Shown: positions 7,894-15,352 of the stretch, piece by piece
How the letters are laid out: every line of letters begins with the position of its first letter
Position numbering within the stretch: position 1 is the stretch's first letter
Origin: Actinomycetospora lutea
GTDB lineage: Bacteria; Actinomycetota; Actinomycetes; Mycobacteriales; Pseudonocardiaceae
Direction of reading: 5' to 3'
Length of the DNA stretch: 64,000 nt
NCBI RefSeq assembly: GCF_028737205.1
Contig: NZ_JAQZAL010000023.1
Coordinates: forward strand, 1 to 64,000
Program-made: the position numbers and the translations under genes
The notes under the pieces: model-generated
Told to the model about the DNA's origin: nothing
What the model saw: only the letters and a program-made list of their open reading frames with translations
The model's database searches: none

Positions 7894-8511
7894 ATGGGCG
7901 AGGTCAAGGTCGAGCACGAGCTGACGCTGTCGCGCGAGGAGGTCGCCGACTGGCTGGCCGACCTCGCCGACGCCATCCGCGAGGGCGGGTCGGCCGAGCT
8001 GTCGTTGTCCGGGCCGGTCCTGACGCTGCCGCTCGCCGACGACATCGACGTCGAGATCGAGGTGGAGGTCGACGGCGACGAGGTCGAGCTCGAGATCGAG
8101 CTGTCGTGGTCGACCCGCCGCGCGGCGAAGGACGACGCCGACGAGGACGCCGATGAGGACGACGAGGAGGACGAGCGCGACGACGAGGGCGCGAAGGGCG
8201 ACGACGTCGTCGGCGATGCGGCCGACACGGTGGGCGGCACGGTGGGCGGCACGGTGGGCGGCACGGTGGGCGGCACGACGACGGCCGTGGACGACACCGT
8301 GGACGACGCCGTGAACACCGTGGACGACACGGTCGAGGACACGACGGCCGCCGCGTCGGCGACGGCCAGGACGGCGACGAAGGCACCCGCCAAGGCTCCC
8401 GCGAAGGCCGCGGGGAAGGCGCCGGCGAAGGGCGCCGCCGCCAAGGCTCCCGCGAAGGCCGCGAAGACCGCCTCGTCGACCGCCTCGGGGTCCTCCGGCA
8501 ACGGCGCCTGA
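7894..8511 (+). CDS. Amphi-Trp domain protein with acidic, TVGG-repeat and histone-H1-like tail
   Basis: A 205-residue mosaic. Residues 1-75 match the amphi-Trp domain (VEHELTLSREEVADWLADLADAIREGG, then alternating acidic beta strands). Residues about 76-107 are almost all Asp/Glu. Four perfect TVGG units follow near 115-130, then Asp/Thr/Val repeats (VDDTVDD). The C-terminus (about 155-195) is Lys/Ala/Pro-rich (KAPAKAPAKAAGKAPAKG), like H1-type nucleoid tails. The charge split between an acidic centre and a basic tail suggests nucleic-acid or partner binding, but no function is known. A Shine-Dalgarno GGAGGG precedes the ATG. Confidence 0.75.
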   Translation: MGEVKVEHELTLSREEVADWLADLADAIREGGSAELSLSGPVLTLPLADDIDVEIEVEVDGDEVELEIELSWSTRRAAKDDADEDADEDDEEDERDDEGAKGDDVVGDAADTVGGTVGGTVGGTVGGTTTAVDDTVDDAVNTVDDTVEDTTAAASATARTATKAPAKAPAKAAGKAPAKGAAAKAPAKAAKTASSTASGSSGNGA

Positions 8512-8919
8512 TCAGCCCGAGGCGGAGATGTTGACGAGCCAGCGGACGCCGAACCGGTCGGTGCAGTCGCCGTAGAGGTCGCCCCACATCTGCTTCTCCA
8601 GCGGCGTGCCGACCGACCCGCCGGCCGACAGCTTCTCGTACCAGCCGCGCAGCGTCGGCTCGTCGTCGCCGGACAGCGAGATCCGGACGTCGTTGCCGCG
8701 CTGCCGCGACTCGCCCGGCGGCATGTCGGACACCATGAGCGTGATGCCGTGCTCGTTCTCGAGCTGGCCGTGCATGACCTTGTCCGCGTCCGGGCCCTCC
8801 ATGCCCATCTGCCCGAAGGTCATGACCTGGGTGGTGCCGCCCAGGACGTCGGCGTAGAAGGCGATGGCGTCCGCGGCCTCGCCGTCGAACTGCAGGTAGG
8901 GGTTCAGGGTGACGCCCAT
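8512..8919 (-). CDS. VOC-family protein, PhnB-like
   Basis: A 135-residue glyoxalase/bleomycin-resistance-fold protein of the PhnB/3-demethylubiquinone-methyltransferase-like group: NPYLQFDGEAADAIAFYADVLGG at the start, VMHGQLENEHGITLMVSDMPP in the middle and WGDLYGDCTDRFGVRWLVN at the end. These proteins bind a metal or small ligand; no substrate is known for most. It converges with the amphi-Trp gene with no gap between stop codons. Confidence 0.85.
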   Translation of the reverse strand: MGVTLNPYLQFDGEAADAIAFYADVLGGTTQVMTFGQMGMEGPDADKVMHGQLENEHGITLMVSDMPPGESRQRGNDVRISLSGDDEPTLRGWYEKLSAGGSVGTPLEKQMWGDLYGDCTDRFGVRWLVNISASG

Positions 8920-9015
8920 GAGGTGCTCCGTGGATCGACGAGTCGGGTCCCCGACGGCGTGGAAGCTAGACCCCTGCCGCGGTCGGCGGAAGCCGCCCGC
9001 CGAGCGCTGCGCGGC

Positions 9016-9495
9016 TCACGACGAGACGAACCAGCCCGCTGCCGCGAACGGGCCCCCGCCGCCGTCGGTGAGCGTCCGCAGCCCGTCCTCGAAGGCCGCG
9101 AAGCGCTCGGGGCCCATCGCGGCGGCCCGCTGCGACCGGAGCCGCTCGAGGATCTCGCCGGAGAGCGCGAGCAGCTCCCGCCCGCGCGGGGTGAGGACGA
9201 CGAGGCGGCGGCGTGCGTCGGCGGGGTCGTCGGTGCGCGCCACGTAGCCGCGCTCGGCGAGCACGTCCACGGTCCGGCCGGCGGCCTGCTTGGTGACGCC
9301 GAGGCGCCCGGCCAGCTCGGACCCGGTCACCGGCGCCGGCGCGATCGCCTGCAGCGCGAACCCGTGGCCGGGCCGGACGTCGGGGTGTCCGCGGGCCGCG
9401 AGCTCCATGTGCAGCGCGTCGATGAGGTCGCGGAACGCGCCGAGCAGGCGCAGCGCCAGCTCGCCGCCGGGCATGGGGCTGGACGATTCCGTCAA
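9016..9495 (-). CDS. MarR-family transcriptional regulator
   Basis: A 159-residue winged-helix regulator. The recognition region GSELAGRLGVTKQAAGRTVDVLAERGYVARTDDPADARRRLVVLTPRGREL is a textbook MarR HTH plus wing. The start is taken as the TTG at 9495, with AAAAGG upstream; the ATG at 9474 is an alternative that removes 7 residues. It is divergent from the cupin gene, with a palindrome between them, so the pair is probably a regulator and its target. Confidence 0.85.
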   Translation of the reverse strand: MTESSSPMPGGELALRLLGAFRDLIDALHMELAARGHPDVRPGHGFALQAIAPAPVTGSELAGRLGVTKQAAGRTVDVLAERGYVARTDDPADARRRLVVLTPRGRELLALSGEILERLRSQRAAAMGPERFAAFEDGLRTLTDGGGGPFAAAGWFVSS

Positions 9496-9527
9496 CGTTG
9501 TTTACCTTTTCGGTCAATCATGTTGAC
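9493..9527. promoter_or_regulatory. MarR-type operator region between divergent genes
   Basis: CAACGTTG (9493-9500) overlaps the proposed TTG start of the MarR gene. GTCAA-TCATG-TTGAC (9513-9527) is a perfect 5-5-5 inverted repeat in the 53-bp divergent spacer. Site size and place fit an autoregulatory MarR operator also covering the cupin promoter. Confidence 0.5.
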
Positions 9528-9548
9528 GATCCTAGACGGAGGACACCC

Positions 9549-9926
9549 GTGAGCACGCTGATCCGGCGGGCCGACGCCCGGCGCACCACCACCCCGAACG
9601 CGACCATGACGACCTTCGCGTCCCCGACGCAGGGCGCGAGCCGGCAGGCGCTGTGGCGCGTGGAGATGGCGCCCGGCGCGCAGGGGCCCGACCACGTCAT
9701 GGCCGGCGAGCAGATCTGGACGGTCGTGGGCGGTGCCGCCCGCGTCGCGGTGGCGGGCGAGGAGGTGGAGCTCGGCCCGGGGGACACCCTCGTCCTGCCG
9801 CCCGGCGTGCCCCGGCGCATCCACGCGGACGCCGAGCGCGGGCTCGAGGCCGTGGTGACCGGGCCGGGCGACGACAGGGCGTCCGGCCCGGGCCGCGAGC
9901 CGGTGGTGCCGGCCTGGATCGCGTGA
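9549..9926 (+). CDS. Cupin-domain protein
   Basis: A 125-residue single cupin. The first cupin motif region GPDHVMAGEQIWTVVGGAARVAV and the second GPGDTLVLPPGVPRRIHA are visible. The His/Glu ligand set looks reduced, so metal binding is uncertain. The GTG at 9549 has GGAGG upstream. It is divergent from MarR and likely controlled by it; the ligand is unknown. Confidence 0.75.
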   Translation: MSTLIRRADARRTTTPNATMTTFASPTQGASRQALWRVEMAPGAQGPDHVMAGEQIWTVVGGAARVAVAGEEVELGPGDTLVLPPGVPRRIHADAERGLEAVVTGPGDDRASGPGREPVVPAWIA

Positions 9927-9928
9927 GG

Positions 9929-10075
9929 TCAGGCCGACGGCGGGAGGTCCCGGTCGGCGCGCAGGCGAGGGTCGCGCTCGCGGCGCCGCCGGCGGCGCTC
10001 CACCACCGTCAGCGCGGCGGAGAGGATCGCCAGCACGAGCAGGATGCCCAGCAGGACGAGGATCAGCGTGCCCAC
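9929..10075 (-). CDS. Small single-pass membrane protein (48 aa)
   Basis: This gene is short but has clear coding character. A GTG at 10075 opens 48 codons: MGTLILVLLGILLVLAILSA forms a hydrophobic helix, then VVERRRRRRERDPRLRADRD gives a strongly basic cytoplasmic tail (positive-inside). It starts 5 nt after the VOC gene stop on the same strand, with GAGGGG just ahead, so it is the third gene of the AraC-VOC unit. The function is unknown. Codon third positions are strongly G/C, as in neighbouring genes. Confidence 0.6.
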   Translation of the reverse strand: MGTLILVLLGILLVLAILSAALTVVERRRRRRERDPRLRADRDLPPSA

Positions 10076-10080
10076 ACCCC

Positions 10081-10455
10081 TCAGGGTGCCGTACCGGGGC
10101 GGTACGTCCCGAAGCTCCAGACGTTGTCCTCGCCGTCGACCACCGCGTACTCCCGCGAGCCGTAGTCCTGGTCGGTCAGGCCCATGACCACCTGGGCGCC
10201 GGCGGCGACCGCGCGGTCGTGGTGGGCGTCCGGGTCGTCGACGACGACGTAGATCACCGCCCGGCCCGTGGCGAAGCGGTCGCCCTCGCGGCGCGGGCCG
10301 ATCAGCACCGCGCCGCCGCCCTGGACGAGCTCGGCGTGCTGGACGGCACCGGCGTCGTCCCGGTGGGCGGCGGCGACGGTGAAGCCGAGCGCGTCGCGCA
10401 GCAGGGCGATCGCCGCGTCGGGGTCCTGGTAGCGCAGGGTGGGGTGGACGCTCAT
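10081..10455 (-). CDS. VOC-family (glyoxalase-like) protein
   Basis: A 124-residue single-module VOC protein: LRYQDPDAAIALLRDALGFTVAAAH, VQGGGAVLIGPRREGD, VVVDDPDAHHDRAVAAGAQVV and DQDYGSREYAVVDGEDNVWSFGTY. The pattern is like many SRPBCC/VOC companions of AraC regulators. Its ATG overlaps the AraC stop by 4 nt (ATGA), so the two are co-translated. Confidence 0.8.
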   Translation of the reverse strand: MSVHPTLRYQDPDAAIALLRDALGFTVAAAHRDDAGAVQHAELVQGGGAVLIGPRREGDRFATGRAVIYVVVDDPDAHHDRAVAAGAQVVMGLTDQDYGSREYAVVDGEDNVWSFGTYRPGTAP

Positions 10456-11291
10456 GGCGGCGAGGTTAGGAGCGGGCCGGGCTCCGGGTCTTGGACGTCC
10501 GGGAACCCGGCCCACCATTCCTGCACGTAGCGGCTGGGCGTGACCCCGGCGAGGTCGCGGAACTCGCGGACCAGGTGCGAGTGGTCGGCGAACCCGCACG
10601 CGGCCGCGACGTCGGCGATGGTGGGCCCGTCCGCCACGAGCAGGCGCACCGCCTCCCGGAAGCGCAGGACGCGGCCCGCGGTCGTCGGCGCGAGCCCGAC
10701 CTGGTCGCGAAACCGGGTGAGCAGGTGCCGGCGGCTCCAGCCGGTCTCCGCGGCGAGGGTGGACACCGCGACCCGCCCGCGCGCCCGGGTCAGGCGGTCC
10801 CAGCTGTGGACGACCTCGGGGTCGGGCGAGGTCCGCGACCGGTCGAGGAGGTCGGCGAGCGTGGCGTCGACGAGCGCGTGGCGCGCCGGCCAGTCGGGGA
10901 GGTGCGCGAGACGCTCCGGCAGCGCCGCGAGGGCCGGTTCCTCGAGGGCGTCGAGCGGGACGACGCGGTTGGTCAGCGTCGCCGTCGGCCGGTCGAGCAG
11001 GCGCAGCACCCCGAGCGGGGTGAGGTCGACCTGGATGCCCTGCTGGTGGCCCGCGAACGCGGTGACCACCGCCCCGTCGTGCATGCCCGCGAGGAACGCC
11101 GCGGACCGGGCGCGACCGCCGGGCCCGGCCATCTCCAGCGGGTCGGCCCAGGAGAGGATCAGCGTGCAGGCGCCGTGGGGTGCCTCGCGGCGGCGCAGCG
11201 GCGCGGACGGCGACACCTCGTCGTAGCCCTGGTGGCGCCGCACGACGCCCGCCGGCGCCCGGTGCGTGTGCCGGACCGGGGTGACGCTCAC
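10452..11291 (-). CDS. AraC-family transcriptional regulator
   Basis: About 279 residues. The N-terminal ligand domain has the VTAFAGHQQGIQVDLTPLGV motif; the C-terminal double HTH is VAVSTLAAETGWSRRHLLTRFRDQVGLAP and PTIADVAAACGFADHSHLVREFRDLAGVTPSRYV. The GTG at 11291 is preferred; the in-frame extension to 11348 would overlap the opposite monooxygenase start. It is divergent from that monooxygenase (47-bp spacer) and coupled to the VOC gene. Confidence 0.85.
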   Translation of the reverse strand: MSVTPVRHTHRAPAGVVRRHQGYDEVSPSAPLRRREAPHGACTLILSWADPLEMAGPGGRARSAAFLAGMHDGAVVTAFAGHQQGIQVDLTPLGVLRLLDRPTATLTNRVVPLDALEEPALAALPERLAHLPDWPARHALVDATLADLLDRSRTSPDPEVVHSWDRLTRARGRVAVSTLAAETGWSRRHLLTRFRDQVGLAPTTAGRVLRFREAVRLLVADGPTIADVAAACGFADHSHLVREFRDLAGVTPSRYVQEWWAGFPDVQDPEPGPLLTSPP

Positions 11292-11338
11292 GTTGGCAGC
11301 CTGCCAAAAGCGGCGCGGAACGGATACCGTCCCGGCCC

Positions 11339-12826
11339 GTGACGGCACGGAACGGGACGGTGACGGCCCAGGACACCCGGGTGGTGGTCGTGGGCGCGGG
11401 CTTCGGCGGCATCGCCGCGGCGATCGAGATGCGCAGCCACGGCATCACCGACGTGGTGATCCTCGACAGCGCGCCCGAGATCGGCGGCACCTGGTACTAC
11501 AACGCCTATCCGGGCGCGGCCTGCGACGTGCCGAGCCACCTGTACTCGTTCTCGTTCGCCCAGCGCGGCGACTGGTCGCGGCTGTGCTCGCCGCAGCCGG
11601 AGATCCTCGAGTACCTCCAGGGCGTCGCGAAGGAGTACGGGCTCGAGGAGGTCTTCGTGCCCTCGGTGCGCGTCGCGGCCGTGCGGCTCGCCGAGGACAC
11701 GATGACCTGGACGGTCGAGGCCGAGGACGGCCGGACCTGGGACGCCGACGCCGTCGTCCTGGCCACCGGCCAGCTCAACACCCCGGCGATCCCGCCGATC
11801 CCCGGCGCGGAGGACTTCGCGGGCCCGCAGATGCACTCGGCGCGCTGGGACCACGACGTCGACCTGCAGGGCAAGCGCGTCGCGGTGGTGGGCACGGGGG
11901 CGAGCGCGGTCCAGTTCGTGCCGGCGATCGCGCCCGAGGTCGGCGCGATGACCGTCTTCCAGCGCAGCGGGAACTGGTTCTTCCCCCGCAAGAACCGGTA
12001 CTACCCGCCGGCGCTGCGCCGGGTGTTCCGCCGCGTGCCCGGTGTGATGCGCTTCCGGCGCTTCTTCCTCAAGGGCTACCTCGAGTCGCTGACGCTCATG
12101 ATCAGGCACCCGAACACGGTCGGGCGCCTCGGCCGGCTCTACTCGACGCTGTTCATGCGCCGCCAGCTGCGCGACCCGGAGACCCGCCGCAAGGCCTGGC
12201 CGGACTACACCTTCGGCTGCAAGCGGATCCTGTTCAGCTCGCACTACCTGCCCGCGCTGGAGCGTGACGACGTCGAGCTCGTGACCGAGCGGGTCACCGC
12301 GATCGAGGCGGACGGCGTGCGCACCGAGGACGGCCGCCACCACCCCGCCGACGTCCTGATCTGGGGAACCGGCTTCAGGACGACCGAGTTCATGTTCCCC
12401 ATGGAGGTCGTCGGGCGCTCGGGCCGGACGCTGCAGGAGGAGTGGAGCGAGGGGGCGCACGCGCACCTGGGGATGACCGTGCCCGGGTTCCCGTCGCTGT
12501 TCGTGCTCTACGGGCCGAACACCAACACCTCGGGCGGCTCGATCATCGTGTTCCTCGAGGCGCAGGTCGCCTACGTGCGCCAGGCCCTCGAGGAGACCGC
12601 GCGGCGCAGGGCGGCGGCGGTGGAGGTCCGGCGCGACGTGGAGCAGGCCTTCGACCGGCGCCTCCAGGCGGCGTTCGAGGGCACCGCCTGGACGCAGTGC
12701 GACTCCTGGTACCGCGACGAGTCGGGCCGGATCGTCGCCAACTGGCCGCGCTACATGGAGCAGTACGTGCGCGCGGTGTCCCGTCTCGATCCCACGGAGT
12801 ACGACTTCCTGCCGGCGCAGCGGTAG
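11339..12826 (+). CDS. Flavin-containing Baeyer-Villiger-type monooxygenase
   Basis: A 495-residue FAD/NADPH enzyme. The first Rossmann motif is VVVVGAGFGGIAAAIEM, followed by GGTWYYNAYPGAACDVPSHLY, and the second Rossmann VAVVGTGASAVQ. The class signature F-x-G-x3-H-x3-W-D appears as FAGPQMHSARWD. The family inserts one oxygen atom next to ketones or oxidises heteroatoms. The GTG at 11339 was chosen because homology to the family begins immediately after it. The substrate is unknown; the divergent AraC gene probably regulates it. Confidence 0.85.
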   Translation: MTARNGTVTAQDTRVVVVGAGFGGIAAAIEMRSHGITDVVILDSAPEIGGTWYYNAYPGAACDVPSHLYSFSFAQRGDWSRLCSPQPEILEYLQGVAKEYGLEEVFVPSVRVAAVRLAEDTMTWTVEAEDGRTWDADAVVLATGQLNTPAIPPIPGAEDFAGPQMHSARWDHDVDLQGKRVAVVGTGASAVQFVPAIAPEVGAMTVFQRSGNWFFPRKNRYYPPALRRVFRRVPGVMRFRRFFLKGYLESLTLMIRHPNTVGRLGRLYSTLFMRRQLRDPETRRKAWPDYTFGCKRILFSSHYLPALERDDVELVTERVTAIEADGVRTEDGRHHPADVLIWGTGFRTTEFMFPMEVVGRSGRTLQEEWSEGAHAHLGMTVPGFPSLFVLYGPNTNTSGGSIIVFLEAQVAYVRQALEETARRRAAAVEVRRDVEQAFDRRLQAAFEGTAWTQCDSWYRDESGRIVANWPRYMEQYVRAVSRLDPTEYDFLPAQR

Positions 12827-12880
12827 TTCTCCACAGGGGCTGTCCACACTGGGGACGAACTACACCGGTGTCATTTCGGG
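12827..12880 (+). repeat. Repeated intergenic element, copy A (two DnaA-box-like 9-mers)
   Basis: The element starts right after the monooxygenase stop. It holds TTCTCCACA (12827-12835) and CTGTCCACA (12840-12848), offset by 13 nt, then GGGGACGAA and the palindrome ACACCGGTGT (12862-12871). A near-identical arrangement is at 34499-34547. The 9-mers differ from the actinobacterial DnaA box TTGTCCACA by one base each. Confidence 0.6.
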
Positions 12881-12911
12881 TGGTCAGGAGGCCGGTGTCT
12901 AGGGTCGGGGC

Positions 12912-13697
12912 ATGCTGCGGCGTGCCGAGATCGAGCTCAAGACCGGCGGCGAGGTGGACGCCATGCGCGAGGCCGGCCGGGTGGTCGCCCGCTGCCTCGA
13001 CGCCGTGCGGGCCGCGGCCGCGCCCGGGGTCTCGCTGAAGGAGCTCGACGGCGTCGCCCACGACGTGATGACCGAGGCCGGCGCCGTGCCCGCGTTCCTC
13101 GACTACCACCCGCACTTCGCGCCGAGCCCGTTCCCGGGCGTCATCTGCGCGAGCGTCAACGACGCGGTCGTGCACGCGATCCCCGGGCCCCACCGCCTCG
13201 CCGAGGGCGACCTGCTGAGCATCGACTGCGGCGCGTTCCTCGACGGCTGGTGCGGGGACGCGGCGTTCAGCGCGGTCGTCGGCGCCGACCCCGACCCGGC
13301 GGACCTCGCCCTCATCGCCACCACCGAGCGCTCACTGGAGGCCGGGATCGCCGCGGTCCGGCCCGGCGCCCGGCTCGGCGACCTCGGCGCCGCGATCAGC
13401 GGCGTCGCCCGGGCCGCCGGCTACGGGATGCTCGCCGACCACGGCGGCCACGGGATCGGGCGCGCCATGCACGAGCCGCCGCACGTGCCCAACGAGGGCC
13501 GCGCCGGCAAGGGGATGAAGCTGCGGGCCGGCATGGTCATCGCGATCGAGCCGATGCTGCACGCCGGCGGCGGGGACGACTACGTGCACGACGACGACGG
13601 GTGGACCCTGCGCACCGCCGACGGCAGCCGTGCCGCGCACGCCGAGCACACCGTCGCCGTCACCGACGACGGGCCCCGCATCCTGACGCTCCTCTGA
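12912..13697 (+). CDS. map: Type I methionine aminopeptidase
   Basis: A 261-residue dinuclear-metal pitta-bread hydrolase that removes the initiator methionine. Ligands are all present: Asp in LSIDCGAF, Asp in WCGDAAF, His in GGHGIGRAMHE, Glu in IAIEPML, and Glu in HAEHTVAV. There is no N-terminal SH3-binding extension, as in the short actinobacterial MetAP. Actinobacteria often carry two copies; whether this is the housekeeping one near secY cannot be seen, and the location here suggests the second copy. Confidence 0.9.
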   Translation: MLRRAEIELKTGGEVDAMREAGRVVARCLDAVRAAAAPGVSLKELDGVAHDVMTEAGAVPAFLDYHPHFAPSPFPGVICASVNDAVVHAIPGPHRLAEGDLLSIDCGAFLDGWCGDAAFSAVVGADPDPADLALIATTERSLEAGIAAVRPGARLGDLGAAISGVARAAGYGMLADHGGHGIGRAMHEPPHVPNEGRAGKGMKLRAGMVIAIEPMLHAGGGDDYVHDDDGWTLRTADGSRAAHAEHTVAVTDDGPRILTLL

Positions 13698-13719
13698 GCC
13701 CACGCTCCCGGAGCGGACC

Positions 13720-14352
13720 TCAGCTCTGGCTGGCCGCGCGCCGGTTCTGCTCGTCGTCCTGCGGCGAGTCGCCCTGCGACGACCCCTCGCGCGGGGCCTC
13801 GGCGCGCTCGCGGTGCGCCTGCTCCCACGCCGAGTCGTCGCGCGCGGCGTCCTCCCCGCCGTCGGAGGACGGCTTGCGCCGCACGCCCCGCCGGTCCAGT
13901 CGGTGCAGCTGGCCGTTGCCGTCGCGGCCCCAGTGGGTGCCGTGGGAGTCGGTGAAGCGCATCTCGGGCACCGCCGGTGCCGAGTACAGCTCGTCGCGGC
14001 TGACGTCGTCGTGCCCGAACGGCAGCGAGTGGATCTCGTCGCTCGCCGGGGGCAGCAGCGCCATCGACACACTGTGCTGCTCGTCGCTCGACGGCAGGCT
14101 GAACAGGCACCGCACCTGGAAGACCGGCGAGTCGCCGCCGTTGTGCACGCAGAGCACGTAGTCCTCGTCGCGGTCGTGCCGCGCGCCCTCGTCGAGCCAC
14201 GCCGTGACGCCCTGGGCCTGCTGCTCCTGCCGGACCTCGACCTGGTCCTTGCGGTTGAGCAGCATGATCCAGACATAGGCGGCGAAGCCGAGCAGGGAGC
14301 CGGCGCTGCCGATCGCCGACACCCACTGGGCGGCGAGCTGGGAAGTGCTCAT
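13720..14352 (-). CDS. Membrane-anchored hypothetical protein
   Basis: A 210-residue protein with one N-terminal transmembrane helix (about 8-30, WVSAIGSAGSLLGFAAYVWIMLL), a charged stretch, a compact domain (about 50-150) with VLCVHNGGDSPVFQVRCLFSLP, and a Glu/Asp/Arg-rich disordered tail. The motif VxNxGDxPV with flanking strands is reminiscent of small beta-sandwich domains seen in membrane-tethered actinobacterial proteins. No family was recognised. Confidence 0.65.
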   Translation of the reverse strand: MSTSQLAAQWVSAIGSAGSLLGFAAYVWIMLLNRKDQVEVRQEQQAQGVTAWLDEGARHDRDEDYVLCVHNGGDSPVFQVRCLFSLPSSDEQHSVSMALLPPASDEIHSLPFGHDDVSRDELYSAPAVPEMRFTDSHGTHWGRDGNGQLHRLDRRGVRRKPSSDGGEDAARDDSAWEQAHRERAEAPREGSSQGDSPQDDEQNRRAASQS

Positions 14353-14434
14353 CGGTGCTGGTCACCATCCGGGACGTTCGGGGAGTCTCGGACGAGGAGG
14401 TGCCCGCGCGGCCCGACCTCTACGCTCCCGTCCC

Positions 14435-14965
14435 GTGAGCTCCGCGCCCGCCCCGGACCCGCCCCGCCCGACCCCGCCGACCGGCGCCTCGCCCGGCGCG
14501 CTCGTCCGCTGGACGATCGACGTGATCAACTCCCACGACGCCGAGGCGTTGCGGCAGGTGTACGTGCCGACGATCCGCGCGCGCTTCCCCCCGCGCACCG
14601 TGCGCGGCGCGGACGACCTCGTGGCGTGGTGGCGCGGGGTGTTCGCGGCCGTGCCCGACCTCGCGCTCACGATCGAGGGCCTGGCCGAGAGCGGCACGCG
14701 CGAGGACGGCGAGGTGTTCCTGCGCTGGCGCCTCACGGGCCACCACTCGGGTGCCGAGTGGGAGGGCCTGGAGGCCACGGGCGCCGCGGTCGACCTCGAC
14801 GGGATGGACCACTTCGTCGTGCAGGGCGGCGCCCTCGCGAGCAACTTCGTGATCTTCGATCAGATGCAGTTCGCGCGGCAGATCGGGCTCCTGCCCGCCG
14901 AGGGGTCGCGCCTCGAGGTCGGGCTCCGGCGCGGCTTCAACGCGCTGGCCCGCCGGCGGCGCTAG
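14435..14965 (+). CDS. SnoaL-like / NTF2-fold protein
   Basis: A 176-residue alpha+beta cone-fold protein: WTIDVINSHDAEALRQVYVPTI, DDLVAWWRGVFAAVPDLALTIEGLAESG and VFLRWRLTGHHSG are typical of SnoaL ester cyclases and related proteins. The catalytic His/Asp pattern is only partly present, so it may be a binding protein rather than a cyclase. The GTG at 14435 begins after a non-coding leader. Its stop interlocks with that of the minus-strand gene in a CTAG. Confidence 0.7.
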   Translation: MSSAPAPDPPRPTPPTGASPGALVRWTIDVINSHDAEALRQVYVPTIRARFPPRTVRGADDLVAWWRGVFAAVPDLALTIEGLAESGTREDGEVFLRWRLTGHHSGAEWEGLEATGAAVDLDGMDHFVVQGGALASNFVIFDQMQFARQIGLLPAEGSRLEVGLRRGFNALARRRR

Positions 14966-15201
14966 CTCGAGCTCTTGCTGCCGTCCTTGCGGCTGCGGCC
15001 CTGCGTGCCGCCGCGGCCGCGGAACTCGACGCCCGCGTCCACGAGCAGGCGGCGGACCCGGCCGATGCTGTAGCCGGTCTCGGCGCAGATCTCACGGATG
15101 CTGGCGCCCTTCTGGTACCGCTTGAGCAGTTCGCTGCCCAGTTTGGAGCGCTCCGCCCCCGTCACCCGCTGGTTGCGCGCCAGCTCTGGTGTCTTCGCCA
15201 T
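14962..15201 (-). CDS. Small helix-turn-helix DNA-binding protein (79 aa)
   Basis: A compact HTH of a type widespread in Actinobacteria: GAERSKLGSELLKRYQKGASIREICAETGYSIGRVRRLL, followed by a VDAGVEFRGRGG wing and a basic Ser/Lys tail. It resembles resolvase/Psq-like HTH units and is distinct from the XRE-type C proteins of restriction systems, although it lies beside an R-M cassette. The ATG at 15201 has no clear Shine-Dalgarno. The upstream gap 15202-15352 is less GC-rich and likely holds its promoter. Confidence 0.75.
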   Translation of the reverse strand: MAKTPELARNQRVTGAERSKLGSELLKRYQKGASIREICAETGYSIGRVRRLLVDAGVEFRGRGGTQGRSRKDGSKSSS

Positions 15202-15352
15202 ACGGGGAAGTATCACAGCGCGTGGCCGAATGTCGCCACTGTCGAGGATTACTCCTGAGTCAAGCGGTCGCACGCGTACTGCGAACGAGATCAAGGTCCG
15301 TCCGACGGCCCAGCGACGTGACGGGGCGTGAGAGAAACAGTCCAGCCGTGTA

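Noticed and set aside
12827-12911. Replication origin at the DnaA-box-like sites
   Set aside because: Only two 9-mers per element, no AT-rich unwinding region and no dnaA/dnaN nearby.
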